This document shows, one piece after another, positions 1 to 5,174 of a stretch of DNA of 5,399 nt; the first letter of the stretch is position 1; each line of letters starts with the position of its first letter. The translations under genes and the position numbers were made by a program. The notes beneath the pieces are model-generated. The model had not been told where the DNA came from and did not search any database. It worked only from the letters and a program-made list of their open reading frames with translations. The stretch comes from Cellvibrionaceae bacterium (lineage in GTDB: Bacteria > Pseudomonadota > Gammaproteobacteria > Pseudomonadales > Cellvibrionaceae), in contig JAOXRV010000486.1 in the NCBI GenBank assembly GCA_025800435.1, forward strand, positions 1 through 5,399, read 5' to 3'.

Positions 1-290
1 CGCTGCTGCCCAGCTATACGCTGTTTGAAGTAAGCTTTGAGCCCGATGATTTGATGCAGTTGCCCAGTGATGAGCTGCCCGAAGATTGGCAGGCCTACCC
101 CGCGCCGTTGTCTACCGCGCAAATAGGTGATCAGTGGCTACAGAGTCAGGCTTCTGCGCTATTGGCGGTTCCCAGTGTGATCGTTCCCGGTGAATATAAT
201 TATCTGCTCAATCCCGCTCACTCGCGCTTTCAAATAATCACCCAGCAGGCTCGGGCGATTGATTTTCAAATGGATAGTCGCCTACTGTAA
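1..290 (+). CDS. RES domain protein, C-terminal part (probable NAD+-consuming toxin), 5' end outside window
   Basis: Only the last 95 codons are inside the window, and the reading frame starts at base 3. The visible protein carries the hallmark end of the RES fold: a P-x-D-W segment, then STAQIGDQW, then VPSVIVPGEYNYLLNP, then a final hydrophobic strand ending DSRLL. The serine of the VPS motif (bases 174-176) is the conserved S for which the R-E-S family is partly named; the R and E lie upstream, out of view. Characterised RES proteins (ParT, MbcT, Res) act as toxins that degrade NAD+ or modify a target with it, and they are held in check by an Xre/MbcA/ParS-type antitoxin encoded just upstream. 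That partner would lie before base 1, so the toxin-antitoxin assignment is inference. The stop TAA at 288-290 is directly followed in frame by a second TAA. No terminator hairpin is obvious before bcp. The family call is firm; the biological role in this genome is less so. Confidence 0.85.
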   Translation, partial: LLPSYTLFEVSFEPDDLMQLPSDELPEDWQAYPAPLSTAQIGDQWLQSQASALLAVPSVIVPGEYNYLLNPAHSRFQIITQQARAIDFQMDSRLL

Positions 291-325
291 TAAGGGCAGC
301 TGCCTACTGGACAGGGGCAGGGGGA

Positions 326-355
326 TTGCGTACCTTGCTTTCACCTCTCTATAAC
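326..355 (+). promoter_or_regulatory. possible sigma-70 promoter for bcp
   Basis: A TTGCGT element at 326-331 (three of six consensus bases) is followed after 18 bases by TATAAC at 350-355 (five of six). Transcription would start near 361-363, which leaves a leader of only about a dozen bases before the bcp start codon. The weak -35 and the short leader make this tentative; bcp might instead be read through from the RES gene upstream. Confidence 0.25.
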
Positions 356-373
356 CAGCATTAAGGAAACACC

Positions 374-850
374 ATGCCTCACCCCAAAATTGGCAATCTG
401 GCCCCCGCATTTACCCTAAAAAACCAAAACGGCGAGAAGGTCAGCCTTAAAGACTTTCGCGGCAAATCCAATGTGGTGCTGTTCTTTTACCCCAAGGCCC
501 TAACCCCTGGTTGTACTACCCAGGCCTGCGGTATGCGTGATGTACAGGCTGAATTGGCCGCGCGCGACTGTGTGGTGTTGGGTTTAAGCCCAGATCCAGA
601 GGCCAAGCTGCAGCGCTTTATTGATAAACATGAACTAAACTTCGATCTTTTGGCTGATGAAAACCACGCCATTGCCGATAAATATGGCGTCTGGGGTTTG
701 AAGAAGTTTATGGGTAAAGAGTTTATGGGCTTAATTCGAACCAGCTTTATTATTGGCAAAGATGGCCGTTTAAAGGTGATTTTGGATAAGTTCAAAACCA
801 AAACCCACCACGATGATGTTTTAGTCGCCTTGGATGCTCTGGAAGATTGA
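374..850 (+). CDS. bcp: thioredoxin-dependent thiol peroxidase Bcp (PrxQ-type peroxiredoxin)
   Basis: This cytoplasmic peroxiredoxin of 158 residues reduces hydrogen peroxide and organic hydroperoxides, using thioredoxin as the usual electron donor. The length fits the family (E. coli Bcp is about 156 residues). The active-site block is YPKALTPGCTTQACGMRD at residues 39-56. Cys47 is the peroxidatic cysteine inside TPGCT, and Cys52, five residues on, is the expected resolving cysteine of the atypical two-Cys Bcp/PrxQ group. Pro40, Thr44 and Arg122 (in IRTSF) complete the conserved peroxidatic pocket. The YGVWGLKKFMGK segment at 104-115 is also typical of Bcp. The ATG at 374 has a good Shine-Dalgarno AAGGAA at 363-368, five bases upstream. 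The gene ends TGA. E. coli places bcp next to gcvR, which is not visible here. The neighbours (a RES toxin upstream and a gene-poor stretch downstream) suggest it is expressed on its own. Confidence 0.96.
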   Translation: MPHPKIGNLAPAFTLKNQNGEKVSLKDFRGKSNVVLFFYPKALTPGCTTQACGMRDVQAELAARDCVVLGLSPDPEAKLQRFIDKHELNFDLLADENHAIADKYGVWGLKKFMGKEFMGLIRTSFIIGKDGRLKVILDKFKTKTHHDDVLVALDALED

Positions 851-882
851 GGAATTAGGTGACACTGGTCGGATATTTAATT

Positions 883-912
883 TTTTTGCCCCTAGGATGA
901 ATAGGGCAAAAA
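883..912. repeat. inverted repeat with T-rich left and A-rich right arm downstream of bcp
   Basis: The left arm TTTTTGCCCCTA (883-894) pairs with the right arm TAGGGCAAAAA (902-912), with one C bulged and a seven-base loop. It lies 32 bases after the bcp stop. The T-run is inside the 5' arm and the A-run inside the 3' arm, so neither strand has the free U-tract after the stem that an intrinsic terminator needs. It may still form an RNA stem at the end of the bcp transcript. Confidence 0.4.
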
Positions 913-1077
913 TCCCATCCTTGCGAAATATCAATTTTAATGCCACTCTTTATGCTGTCTTATATTTGCTAAGCAATAGGATAAAAGTAGGATATTTGTT
1001 CTTTTGTCTGTTTTTATTTTGGTTCTAAAAGACCATTTTCAGTATTTTGGCATATAAAACAACTACCTGGCGTGCAG

Positions 1078-1097
1078 TGGGCTGGTGATCCAGCCCA
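1078..1097. repeat. perfect 8-base inverted repeat (hairpin)
   Basis: TGGGCTGG (1078-1085) and CCAGCCCA (1090-1097) are exact reverse complements around the four-base loop TGAT. The stem is GC-rich and should be stable as RNA. No T-run follows on either strand, so it is not a standard terminator. Its role is unknown; it may be part of a leader or a small RNA upstream of the AraC-type regulator gene. Confidence 0.5.
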
Positions 1098-1130
1098 GCA
1101 GCCATCATAGTGCAGCAGTAGCATAGAGAA

Positions 1131-1160
1131 TATCGGCTAAGCTTTTGTTATGGGCCGATA
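1131..1160. repeat. 7-base inverted repeat competing with a second pairing
   Basis: TATCGGC (1131-1137) is the exact reverse complement of GCCGATA (1154-1160), with 16 bases between. The overlapping bases GGCTAAGC (1135-1142) are also the exact reverse complement of GCTTAGCC (1192-1199). The two pairings share bases 1135-1137 and cannot both form fully. Both lie upstream of the regulator gene that starts at 1269. Confidence 0.4.
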
Positions 1161-1268
1161 GGAAAGTATCACTGAATTGGCGTTTGCGAGGGCTTAGCCT
1201 CGGGTTTACTAGCTGAACCCCAGTATTATTTGGCGCGCGTCGTGGTGAGTTAATGTTTCACCTTCCGA

Positions 1269-2348
1269 ATGATCGGAACTGATGTAATTGTTGAGCGGTG
1301 CCAGATGGCAGAGACTACTACCAACTTGAAATTCCCGCCTTTGGCAACACAATCCCAATTTTTCACGGGCCTATCGGAATCCCCCCAGGACCAGACCCGG
1401 CGACTACTAGAGGCCATTAACGCCTTTGATCTAGGCAATTTTTCTGATCGTCTGCGGTTTATGTACCAGCAGTTTACCAACCCCAGCTTAACCCAAGAGG
1501 ACTTATGGAAAAGCTATCTATTGGCGGGCTGTCGGATGTTTCATATGGAACAGGGCGGGTTTTATAAGATATTGAACCCCAGCAGGCCCCGTTCACTGGC
1601 CCAAAGTGACGGCATGGCGGGCCTGTGCGAAACGGTGGAAAACACCGAGAACCTGATCGAACTGGTCAGGGGGCGCTTGCAAAATACTGAAATCAGTGCT
1701 GGATATTTGAGCACGGAACAGGTTACGATGGCAGACGGTATGGGTGTGCCCGCATCAGCTGCCAAGCGCTATTTGGCCGCTTTGGTTCGCGTCGGCGAGA
1801 AGGATTTTGGTGTTTTATTGTTTCTCTCCAGCGAGTCCGGCTTATTCGAGCACAGTGACCTCGACCGAGAAACATTAAAACTAATGGCAGAAGGAGTGGC
1901 CCGTATGATCGAACTACGCAATGTTCAGCCTGCTGGGGGTTCATTAGACCTTGAGCACTTTGCAACAGATGGCGTGAGCGGTTTGAGGGAGTACATGGAG
2001 CGGGCAGCCTTGCCCCAGTTGTACGGAATTCCCAACCGTGTGGTTGAAATTCTAGTGGAGCGCATTGGCAGTCAGCCTCTGGGTATCGACCATATTGCAG
2101 AGACCTTAAATCTATCCAAGCGAACCCTGCAGCGGCGTTTGCAACAGCAAGATATGTGTTTTGCTGATATTCGCGATCAGGTGCGTTTTCATTTCGCCAT
2201 CGAATACCTGATTCGTGGCCAAGACAGTATCGACAGCATTTCCTCATCCCTGGATTTCTCTGACCGCACCAGCTTTACCAATGCCTTTAAGCGTTGGACC
2301 GGTCTATCCCCTAGCACTTTCCGCAAGTTGTTTAGGGATTACGCTTAA
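1269..2348 (+). CDS. AraC-family transcriptional regulator with N-terminal GAF-like sensor region
   Basis: This is a cytoplasmic DNA-binding regulator of up to 359 residues. The last 100 or so residues form an AraC/XylS domain. The first helix-turn-helix lies at about 273-295 (HIAETLNLSKRTLQRRLQQ), and the second at about 320-355 is closed by the family signature DFSDRTSFTNAFKRWTG and LSPSTFRKLF. The region from about 55 to 217 resembles a GAF-type domain: an amphipathic helix around FMYQQF, a cysteine-containing segment LLAGCRMF, a core strand FGVLLFLSS (180-188), and the ending LDRETLKLMAEGVARMIE. GAF domains bind small ligands, but the effector here cannot be read from sequence. The start is uncertain: neither ATG at 1269 nor the in-frame ATG at 1305 (giving 347 residues) has a strong Shine-Dalgarno, though GAG at 1293-1295 slightly favours 1305. 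It is monocistronic or followed only by yajC; no obvious target operon adjoins it. The AraC assignment is firm, GAF is probable, and the target is unknown. Confidence 0.9.
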   Translation: MIGTDVIVERCQMAETTTNLKFPPLATQSQFFTGLSESPQDQTRRLLEAINAFDLGNFSDRLRFMYQQFTNPSLTQEDLWKSYLLAGCRMFHMEQGGFYKILNPSRPRSLAQSDGMAGLCETVENTENLIELVRGRLQNTEISAGYLSTEQVTMADGMGVPASAAKRYLAALVRVGEKDFGVLLFLSSESGLFEHSDLDRETLKLMAEGVARMIELRNVQPAGGSLDLEHFATDGVSGLREYMERAALPQLYGIPNRVVEILVERIGSQPLGIDHIAETLNLSKRTLQRRLQQQDMCFADIRDQVRFHFAIEYLIRGQDSIDSISSSLDFSDRTSFTNAFKRWTGLSPSTFRKLFRDYA

Positions 2349-2358
2349 GTTAAGCAGC

Positions 2359-2384
2359 CGGTGGCAGTCAGCATTCTGCCGCCG
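2359..2384 (+). terminator. stem-loop after the AraC-type gene, weak terminator candidate
   Basis: CGGTGGCAG (2359-2367) pairs with CTGCCGCCG (2376-2384) over nine base pairs, one of them a G-U wobble, around an eight-base loop. It starts ten bases after the stop codon of the regulator gene, which is where a terminator would be expected. The bases that follow are C- and T-rich rather than a clean U-run, so it could also act as an mRNA-stabilising hairpin. Confidence 0.4.
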
Positions 2385-2388
2385 CACC

Positions 2389-2418
2389 TTGCCTGCCTCT
2401 CCCTTTACTTTCTATAGC
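2389..2418 (+). promoter_or_regulatory. possible sigma-70 promoter for yajC
   Basis: TTGCCT (2389-2394) and TATAGC (2413-2418) each match four of six consensus bases and are 18 bases apart, just past the stem-loop that follows the regulator gene. Transcription from here would give a leader of about 65 bases to the yajC start. The match is modest, but yajC needs some promoter in this gap if the hairpin before it terminates. Confidence 0.25.
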
Positions 2419-2489
2419 ACGCGGTATTTGCGAGACAGCCCCAAACACGTTAGAGTTCGCCCCCACAATTATTGTTGGAGAACAGCTCG

Positions 2490-2822
2490 ATGAGTTTCTT
2501 TATCCCCGCAGCCCAGGCCCAGGCCGCTGCCCCAGCCCCCGGTGGCGACCCAATGATCACCATTTTGATGTTTGGTGGCCTGTTTGTGTTTATGTACCTG
2601 TTTATTATTCGCCCCCAGCGCAAGCGCCAGAAAGAGCACCAAGAGCTGACCGGCTCGGTCGCCAAGGGCGATGAGGTGGTGATGAACTCAGGCCTGCTGG
2701 GCAAAGTGATTCAGGTGGACGAAAACTACCTGACCCTCGAAGTGGCCAAGGGCACTGAACTGAAATTCCAAAAAGTGGCCTTGCACGCGGTACTGCCCAA
2801 GGGCACCATCAAGCAGATTTAA
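2490..2822 (+). CDS. yajC: preprotein translocase accessory subunit YajC
   Basis: YajC is a small inner-membrane protein that associates with SecD and SecF in the holo-translocon, which assists SecYEG in protein export. From the ATG at 2490 it is 110 residues, the same length as E. coli YajC. It has a short Ala/Pro/Gln-rich N-terminus (residues 7-17), a single membrane helix at about 22-40 (MITILMFGGLFVFMYLFII), and the family hallmark RPQRKRQKEHQ directly after it. The soluble part follows, with KGDEVVMNSGLLGKV and the hydrophobic TLEVAKGTELKFQK stretch. The ATG at 2490 is chosen because TTGGAG at 2475-2480 is well placed as its ribosome binding site; an in-frame TTG at 2472 would overlap that site. 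Unusually, the gene is not followed by secD and secF and is not preceded by tgt. A hairpin and a convergent gene close it off. Identity is very secure; the odd location is discussed among the findings. Confidence 0.96.
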   Translation: MSFFIPAAQAQAAAPAPGGDPMITILMFGGLFVFMYLFIIRPQRKRQKEHQELTGSVAKGDEVVMNSGLLGKVIQVDENYLTLEVAKGTELKFQKVALHAVLPKGTIKQI

Positions 2823-2830
2823 ACCCGCTG

Positions 2831-2852
2831 GGGGCTAGGGTAGCCTAGCCCT
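2831..2852. terminator. hairpin between convergent yajC and membrane-protein gene, possible bidirectional terminator
   Basis: GGGCTAGG (2832-2839) and CCTAGCCC (2844-2851) are exact reverse complements around the loop GTAG; a G-T wobble adds one more pair at each end. It begins ten bases after the yajC stop, and its right arm overlaps the stop codon of the opposing gene (TAG, 2845-2847 on the - strand). A short TTT follows at 2856-2858 on the + strand; no long U-run is present on either strand, so strength is uncertain. The position between two 3' ends supports a shared terminator. Confidence 0.5.
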
Positions 2853-3711
2853 CCGTTTGCCCCGCCTGCTGCTGGGCCTCCTGTTGCACCTCTTCGTGCC
2901 ATTCAAAGATATTCAGGTCGATCAAAAAGAACGCCAGCAGCCACAAAAATGCATCCCAAAAATCCAAAAATTCACCATCGATGCCCCAGTAGATGGCGGC
3001 GGCCAGCAGCAGCAGATACAACGGCGCCTTCAGCAGTTTGGCGGTCATCATCAGCCCGTGGCTGAGGGCTTGGCGCAACTGCAGGACCACCTCCAGCTGT
3101 AAAACTGCCACCAATACTACCCAGGCCGCTGCGTTGAGCACATCCACTCCGGCCAAATTATGCAATAGCCTAATTTGACTGTGGTCGCCGATAATTTGGG
3201 TGTTGTCTACGCTGAACAGCGGCCCGCTTAGGGCTTGGCACTGGCCCGGGCTAAAGCTGGGGTAGTCGTTCAGGGACTCAATCCGCAACCAGCCTTGGCT
3301 GGCCGCTAGGCAGGCGTCTTGAATTGGGGCGGGGCTAACCGCAGAGACGGCCAAGTACTTGCCCACATAACCGTAGAGAGCGTACAGGATAAAACCGTAA
3401 CAGACCGCCTTGATGGCAGCGAGGGCGTAACCGAGCGGGCCGCGCAGGCGCCGGTCGCTGAGGACGGCGGTTTCCAACTCAAAAACATACAGCAACACCA
3501 CCCAGGCGGCGGTATCTACCGTGGCCGAGTAGGCCTCGACAAAGTTGCCTAGGTTGAGCCCTTGCGGGTAGGCCCCGGCTAAGCCCTGGGTCTCTTCGAC
3601 AATAAATAAATACAGGTTGTAGCTCAGTAGGGCATAAATACTGTACTTGAGCAGCTGGTACCAGCTGAGCCCAAGGGGGCGGTATTTGGCAATGCTCAGG
3701 TAAAGGCTCAT
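2845..3711 (-). CDS. unrecognised six-helix membrane protein with three internal two-helix repeats
   Basis: I do not recognise the family of this 288-residue protein. Six hydrophobic segments are visible at about 20-38, 64-82, 95-117, 192-212, 227-244 and 250-269. Arginine and lysine cluster at the N-terminus and in the loops near 86-90 and 213-228, which predicts both ends in the cytoplasm. Helices pair into three diverged units. The first helix of each starts K-x-x-x-Y (Lys22/Tyr26, Lys101/Tyr105, Lys228/Tyr232). The second has Trp followed ten residues later by an acidic or amide residue (Trp70-ELE80, Trp197-QLE207, Trp257-DLN267). The second unit carries a large predicted periplasmic loop (about 120-190) with Cys134 and Cys158. 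The C-terminal tail is Glu/Gln-rich. The start codon lies 23 bases after the puuA-like stop and has no clear Shine-Dalgarno, so translation probably depends on the same transcript. It could be a transporter, sensor or assembly factor; no function is assigned. Confidence 0.8.
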   Translation of the reverse strand: MSLYLSIAKYRPLGLSWYQLLKYSIYALLSYNLYLFIVEETQGLAGAYPQGLNLGNFVEAYSATVDTAAWVVLLYVFELETAVLSDRRLRGPLGYALAAIKAVCYGFILYALYGYVGKYLAVSAVSPAPIQDACLAASQGWLRIESLNDYPSFSPGQCQALSGPLFSVDNTQIIGDHSQIRLLHNLAGVDVLNAAAWVVLVAVLQLEVVLQLRQALSHGLMMTAKLLKAPLYLLLLAAAIYWGIDGEFLDFWDAFLWLLAFFLIDLNIFEWHEEVQQEAQQQAGQTEG

Positions 3712-3734
3712 GGCGGTGATGAAGGTTGTCGGGG

Positions 3735-5072
3735 TTAAACATTCAGCAAGAGATACTCTCGCTCCCAGGAGCTGATCACCTTATTAAAGGCTTCGTATTC
3801 CTCTTCTTTTACCGCGCAATAAGCGGCGATAAACTGCTCACCCATAACCTGGGCAATCTCCGGGCAGCTGCGCAGCAGGCTTATGCCTTCTTGCAGGCTG
3901 CGGGCCACGTCGATGCCTTCTTCGTAGGCATCGTCCGCATAGGGCTCACCCGGATCGATACCCTGCTCCATACCCAAATAACCACAGGCCAGGCTGGTGG
4001 CCAGTGACAGGTAGGGGTTGGCATCCATACCGGGGAAGCGGTTTTCCACCCGGGTATTTTTGGGCGAACTATCGGGTACGCGAATGCCGGTGGTGCGGTT
4101 ATCAATGCCCCAGAGCATATTCACCGGTGCGGCGATGTCCCGAGTAAAGCGGCGGTAGGAGTTTACATTGGGGGCGTAAAAAGAGATGCACTGGGGGGTG
4201 AATTTACGCAGACCGCCAATGTAATGATAAAAGCGCTGGTTGGGTTTGTTGTTGTCATCGATAAAAATATTTTTGCCGCTCGCTTTATCGATAAAACTCT
4301 GGTGAATGTGCATGGCGCTGCCGGGCTCTTTTTCCATCGGCTTGGCCATAAAAGTGGCGTACAGACCGTGCTTAATGGCCACTTCGCGCACCGCGCGCTT
4401 AAACATAAATACCTGGTCGGCCAGGTTTAAGGGGTCGCCGTGTAAAAAGTTAATTTCAAACTGACCGGCGCCAGACTCGTGAATCAATGTGTCCACATCC
4501 AGGTTTAACACTTCGCAGTAGTCGTACATATCGTCGATGATATGCTCAAACTCATTGATGGCATCAATAGAGTAAGGCTGACGGGCAAAGCCTTCGTGGC
4601 CGGTACGGCCGGTGGCGGGCTCAATCATATCGCCTGGGTCATTATTCTGTTTTACAAAGTAAAACTCGGCCTCCGGGGCCACTACCGGCTGCCAGCCTTT
4701 ATCTTGGTATAACTTGATAACGCGTTTTAGTACATTGCGCGGGGCCAGTGGGTGGGGTTCGCCGTCGCGGGTGTAGCAATCGTGAATAATCTGGGCGCTG
4801 GGGTTGCGCGACCAGGGCACCAGGCGGGCGGTATCCAGATCGGGCTGCAGTATCATATCGCCATCGATGCCGCTGCCGAGAAGGTCGTCGTGCTCTTCGG
4901 TAAAGCTGCCGTCGATACATTGCACCATAATGCTTTCAGGCAGGCGCGATTCTTCTTTTACAAACTTTTCGACCGGGATCAATTTGCCCCGGGCATTACC
5001 GGTCATATCCGGTATCAAACACTCAACATCCTCAACTTTGTGTTTGGCAAACCATTGTTTTAGGTCAGGCAT
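3735..5072 (-). CDS. puuA: glutamine synthetase family protein, probable gamma-glutamylputrescine synthetase
   Basis: This cytoplasmic ATP-dependent ligase of 445 residues probably joins glutamate to putrescine, the first step of the Puu route from putrescine to GABA. Catalytic features of the glutamine synthetase fold are present. Metal-site glutamates sit in APEAEFY (Glu134, Glu136) and in HESGAGQFEIN (Glu199, Glu206). The signature KPMEKEPGSAMHIHQS (244-259) includes His255. NVNSYRRF is at 302-309, and RVENRFPG (341-348) contains Glu343. The C-terminal half tracks E. coli PuuA closely (MAKP, PNVNSYRRF, WGIDNRT, DANPYL). The NLYDLP adenylylation site of housekeeping GlnA is missing, so PII/GlnE control is not expected. 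The ATG at 5072 is supported by a GGTGAT ribosome binding site (5075-5080 on the + strand). The divergent amine oxidase gene argues for the PuuA role over housekeeping GlnA; other gamma-glutamyl-amine ligases of this family (for example the isopropylamide or monoamine type) remain possible. Confidence 0.9.
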   Translation of the reverse strand: MPDLKQWFAKHKVEDVECLIPDMTGNARGKLIPVEKFVKEESRLPESIMVQCIDGSFTEEHDDLLGSGIDGDMILQPDLDTARLVPWSRNPSAQIIHDCYTRDGEPHPLAPRNVLKRVIKLYQDKGWQPVVAPEAEFYFVKQNNDPGDMIEPATGRTGHEGFARQPYSIDAINEFEHIIDDMYDYCEVLNLDVDTLIHESGAGQFEINFLHGDPLNLADQVFMFKRAVREVAIKHGLYATFMAKPMEKEPGSAMHIHQSFIDKASGKNIFIDDNNKPNQRFYHYIGGLRKFTPQCISFYAPNVNSYRRFTRDIAAPVNMLWGIDNRTTGIRVPDSSPKNTRVENRFPGMDANPYLSLATSLACGYLGMEQGIDPGEPYADDAYEEGIDVARSLQEGISLLRSCPEIAQVMGEQFIAAYCAVKEEEYEAFNKVISSWEREYLLLNV

Positions 5073-5099
5073 AAATCACCGCTATTGTGGGTTTAAAGC

Positions 5100-5128
5100 A
5101 ATATAACTTGTCGTCGGCCAGATTACGA
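5100..5128 (-). promoter_or_regulatory. possible promoter for the puuA-like gene
   Basis: On the - strand, TATATT (reverse complement of 5100-5105) matches five of six -10 bases. With 17-base spacing the -35 would be TCGTAA (5123-5128), matching only three of six, as is often seen for activated promoters. Transcription would start near 5093, about 20 bases before the start codon. The direct repeats TCGGCC at 5114-5119 and 5137-5142 flank this region. Confidence 0.3.
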
Positions 5129-5144
5129 GCAAGGTCTCGGCCTG

Positions 5145-5168
5145 TCATTGCCGCCTTGGCGGCAATGA
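5145..5168. promoter_or_regulatory. perfect palindromic operator candidate in the divergent puuA/puuB promoter
   Basis: TCATTGCCGCC (5145-5155) and GGCGGCAATGA (5158-5168) are exact reverse complements separated by TT. The symmetric 24-base site lies between two divergent genes and ends six bases before the -35 element of the puuB-like promoter, centred near -54 relative to its predicted start. This is the usual form of a binding site for a dimeric regulator. It does not resemble the AT-rich site known for E. coli PuuR, so the binding protein is unknown. As RNA it would form a tight hairpin but has no U-run, so it is not a normal terminator. Confidence 0.6.
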
Positions 5169-5174
5169 TAGATC

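Larger units (their letters stand above)
851..1268. other. 418-base gene-poor interval with several inverted repeats
   Basis: No convincing protein gene is seen here. The left half (about 870-1065) is clearly AT-rich with T-runs and contains stop codons in all useful frames apart from one low-complexity reading frame that begins inside bcp. The right half is closer to average composition. Inverted repeats are visible at 883-912, 1078-1097, 1131-1160, and as a long-range pair 1135-1142 with 1192-1199; they are listed separately. No tRNA or rRNA sequence and no transposase remnant was recognised. The interval could hold the leader and promoter of the downstream regulator gene or a small RNA, but nothing in the sequence settles this. 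Confidence 0.5.

Noticed and set aside
834..1028. Open frame of 64 codons overlapping the end of bcp
   Set aside because: It starts inside bcp without a ribosome binding site, runs through AT-rich sequence and encodes a low-complexity Phe/Leu-rich end; it looks like chance.
1723..2247. Long open frame on the - strand inside the AraC-type gene
   Set aside because: The + strand frame has clear domain motifs; the opposite frame shows no recognisable motif and is an antisense shadow.
2472..2489. Upstream TTG start for yajC, adding six residues
   Set aside because: The TTGGAG ribosome binding site lies inside this extension and serves the ATG at 2490, which also gives the standard family length.
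3735..5072. Housekeeping glutamine synthetase glnA
   Set aside because: No adenylylation-type NLYDLP motif, closer motif match to PuuA, and a divergent amine oxidase neighbour instead of glnL/glnG.
4752..5106. Overlapping + strand open frames within the puuA-like gene
   Set aside because: They lie antisense to a well-conserved glutamine synthetase frame and have no family features of their own.
5145..5168. Intrinsic terminator
   Set aside because: The hairpin has no U-run on either strand and lies between two divergent gene starts, where a terminator is not expected.
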